Assembly (NCBI GenBank): GCA_035642125.1
Contig: DASQSZ010000368.1
Location: 1-32,880 of the forward strand
Length of the DNA stretch: 32,880 nucleotides
Reading direction: 5' to 3'
Origin: CALAED01 sp937891035
GTDB taxonomy: Bacteria; Actinomycetota; Actinomycetes; Streptosporangiales; Streptosporangiaceae
The notes beneath the pieces are model-generated. The model did not search any database. It was given only the letters and a program-made list of their open reading frames with translations, and was not told where the DNA came from. Shown one piece after another: positions 31,166 to 32,880 of the stretch. The position numbers and the translations under genes were made by a program. The stretch's first letter is position 1, and each line of letters begins with the position of its first letter.

Positions 31166-32880
31166 ATGTCTCCACGTCGACACGTTCGGTCGCCGCTGAG
31201 ACGCGGGCTCGCCGTCCTCTCGTGACTGCTTCTCATAGGCGCGTTCCTCACGGTCCAGGCGTCGTCCGCGAACGGCGCGACCGTGGACACCAGCGCGTGG
31301 TACGTGCTGGTCAACCGGAACAGCGGCAAGGCGCTGGACGTCTATAACCGCTCCACCGCTGATGGCGGCCGCATCACGCAGTGGACGCGCAATGATCAGA
31401 ACCAGCAGCAGTGGCAGTTCGTCGACTCCGGTGGTGGTTTCTACCGGCTGAAGTCCCGCCATAGCGGCAAGGTCTTGGACGTCTACAACCACTCCACGGC
31501 CAACGGCGCGGCCGTGGTCCAGTGGGCGGATCACAACGGCGTCAACCAGCAGTGGCGGCCGGCCGACTCGGCGGGCGGTTATGTGCGGTTGATCAGCCGT
31601 AACAGCGGCAAGGCCTTGGAGGTGCAGGGCGCCTCCACCGCTGATGGGGCCAATATCGTCCAGTACGACGACTGGGGCGGCAACAACCAGCAGTGGCAAC
31701 TCGTCCAGGTCGGCAGCGGCTCCACCTATGCCAACCCGGTCGTCTGGCAGGATTTCGCCGACGGCGACATCATCCGGGTCGGGGACGCCTATTACTACTC
31801 GGCCTCGACCATGCATTACTCGCCGGGCGCGCCGATCCTGCGCTCCTACAATCTGGTCGACTGGGAGTATGCGGGTCACTCGGTCCCGAGGCTGGACTTT
31901 GATGCAGCCGCCTACGACCTCAACGGTGGCCGGGCGTATGTGAAGGGCATTTGGGCCTCGACGCTGAACCACCGCCCCAGCAACAGCACTTACTACTGGA
32001 TCGGCTGCGTCGAGTTCAACCGCACCTACGTCTACACCGCCTCGGCCGTGGACGGCACATGGACCAAGCGCTCCCGGATCGACAACTGCTACTACGACGC
32101 CGGCCTGCTGATCGACAGCGATGACACCATGTATGTCGCCTACGGAAACGGCACGATCAGCGTGGCCCGGCTCTCAGCCGACGGACTCAGCGAGGTGCGC
32201 GCCCAGCAGGTGTTCCAGACCCCTTCGGGCGTCGGCACGCTGGAGGGCGCCCGCTTCTACAAACGCAACGGCTACTACTACATCTGGCTCACCCGCCCCG
32301 CCAACGGCCAGTACGTGCTGCGGTCCACCTCCCCCTGGGGCCCGTACGAGATGCGCCAGGTCCTGCTCGACATGCCGGGCCCGATCACCGGCGGCGGCGT
32401 GCCCCACCAGGGCGGCCTCGTGCAGACCCAGAACGGCGACTGGTACTACATGTCGTTCGTCGACGCCTACCCCGGCGGCCGGGTGCCCGCGCTCGCACCG
32501 ATCACGTGGACCGGCGACTGGCCGACCGTGCAGACGGTCAACGGCGGCTGGGGCGTCAACTACCCGAAGCCGAACATTCAGACCGGCCGGACCGTGGCAT
32601 CGATGATCGGCCCGGACACCTTCACCTCGGGCGCTCTCGGGCACCGGTGGGAGTGGAACCACAACCCCGACAACTCCCGCTGGTCCACAGGCAGCGGCCT
32701 GCGCCTGCAGACCGCGACCGTCACGAATGACCTGTACGTCTCCCGCAACACGCTGACCCACCGCATCCAGGGCCCATCGTCGACGGCGACGATCGAGTTG
32801 GACTACGCGCAGATGGCCAGCGGTGACCGCGCCGGGCTGGCGATGCTGCGTGACCAGTCCGCCTGGATCGGCGTCAAACG
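31166..32880 (+). pseudogene. Secreted ricin-lectin/GH43 glycosidase with in-frame TGA in signal peptide; 3' end beyond window
   Basis: The ATG at 31166 has a GAGGA site eight bases upstream and opens MSPRRHVRSPLRRGLAVLS, a basic signal-peptide start. A TGA follows at 31223-31225. In the same frame the hydrophobic core (LLLIGAFLTVQASSANGA) continues, and the frame stays open to the window end. Next come three ricin-type lectin repeats with QxW motifs (about 31400-31416, 31543-31558, 31684-31699). From about 31735 a GH43-like five-blade domain follows: base Asp in DFADGD (about 31751-31768), a second Asp in DAGLLID (about 32098), and the acid Glu in GTLEGARF (about 32240). After about 32600 a beta-sandwich-like C-terminal domain begins. 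Known role: arabinofuranosidase, xylosidase or galactosidase acting on plant polymers. Without readthrough only a GTG at 31283 could start translation, and that product would not be exported. Sequencing error is the alternative. Confidence 0.8.

Noticed and set aside
30868..31329. 154-codon N-terminal extension of the third P450
   Set aside because: No P450-like or signal sequence, crosses the LacI-type operator and the start of the divergent GH43 gene.
1..32880. CRISPR array, tRNA/rRNA genes, insertion sequences
   Set aside because: No regularly spaced repeats, no tRNA- or rRNA-like sequence, and no transposase or terminal inverted repeats were seen on either strand by reading.

Overview
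The window is about 70% GC, uses few A/T-ending codons, and carries secreted hydrolases, several cytochrome P450s and polyketide/NRPS genes. This points to a filamentous actinobacterium (Streptomyces, Micromonospora, Streptosporangium or similar). The genus cannot be fixed from the sequence alone. No tRNA, rRNA, CRISPR array, transposase or integrase was seen.

Layout. Positions 1-1431 hold the 3' part of an Nramp-like membrane transporter gene. Positions 1449-4169 encode a secreted penicillin-acylase-family Ntn-hydrolase with a perfect TetR-type palindrome at its promoter. From 22784 leftward to 4185, seventeen minus-strand genes form one compact, largely translationally coupled operon (10 of 16 junctions overlap). 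In transcription order they are: PaaA/C-like diiron protein, radical SAM protein, acyl carrier protein, FabI-type enoyl reductase, carrier protein, P450, NRPS (PCP-Cy-A-PCP-TE, A-domain signature of cysteine type), FAD/NAD(P) oxidoreductase (apparently frameshifted near its 3' end), cystathionine-lyase-like PLP enzyme, tandem OsmC-domain protein, stand-alone adenylation enzyme, KASIII-like synthase with a Cys nucleophile, SnoaL-like protein, KASIII-like protein with Ser at the nucleophile position, second P450, a half-length KASIII-like protein, and a Sfp-type phosphopantetheinyl transferase. Right of the operon lie a hotdog thioesterase (+), a single type I ketosynthase without an acyltransferase (-), and a divergent FabF-type ketosynthase (+).

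How they may work together (inference). The PPTase activates the carrier proteins. The ketosynthases, ACPs and FabI-like reductase would make or adjust an acyl chain. KASIII-like proteins and/or the stand-alone A enzyme would deliver a starter to the N-terminal carrier of the NRPS. The Cy-A(Cys) module would add cysteine and cyclise it to a thiazoline, and the TE would release the product. The PLP enzyme and OsmC protein suggest extra sulfur chemistry; P450s, the FAD enzyme, radical SAM and diiron proteins would tailor. FabF and/or FabI could be resistant copies of fatty-acid-synthesis targets. I do not recognise the assembled set as a characterised pathway. It resembles thiotetronate-type clusters only in the Cys-Cy NRPS, the P450s and the FAS-enzyme copies. 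No regulator or dedicated exporter gene is visible inside the operon.

The right end (27052-32880) looks like flanking genome: an APH-type phosphotransferase, a pair of membrane-associated proteins (one EcsC-like), a third P450, and a secreted ricin-lectin/GH43 glycosidase gene. The last runs off the window and has an in-frame TGA inside its signal peptide. A LacI-type palindrome lies upstream of it.
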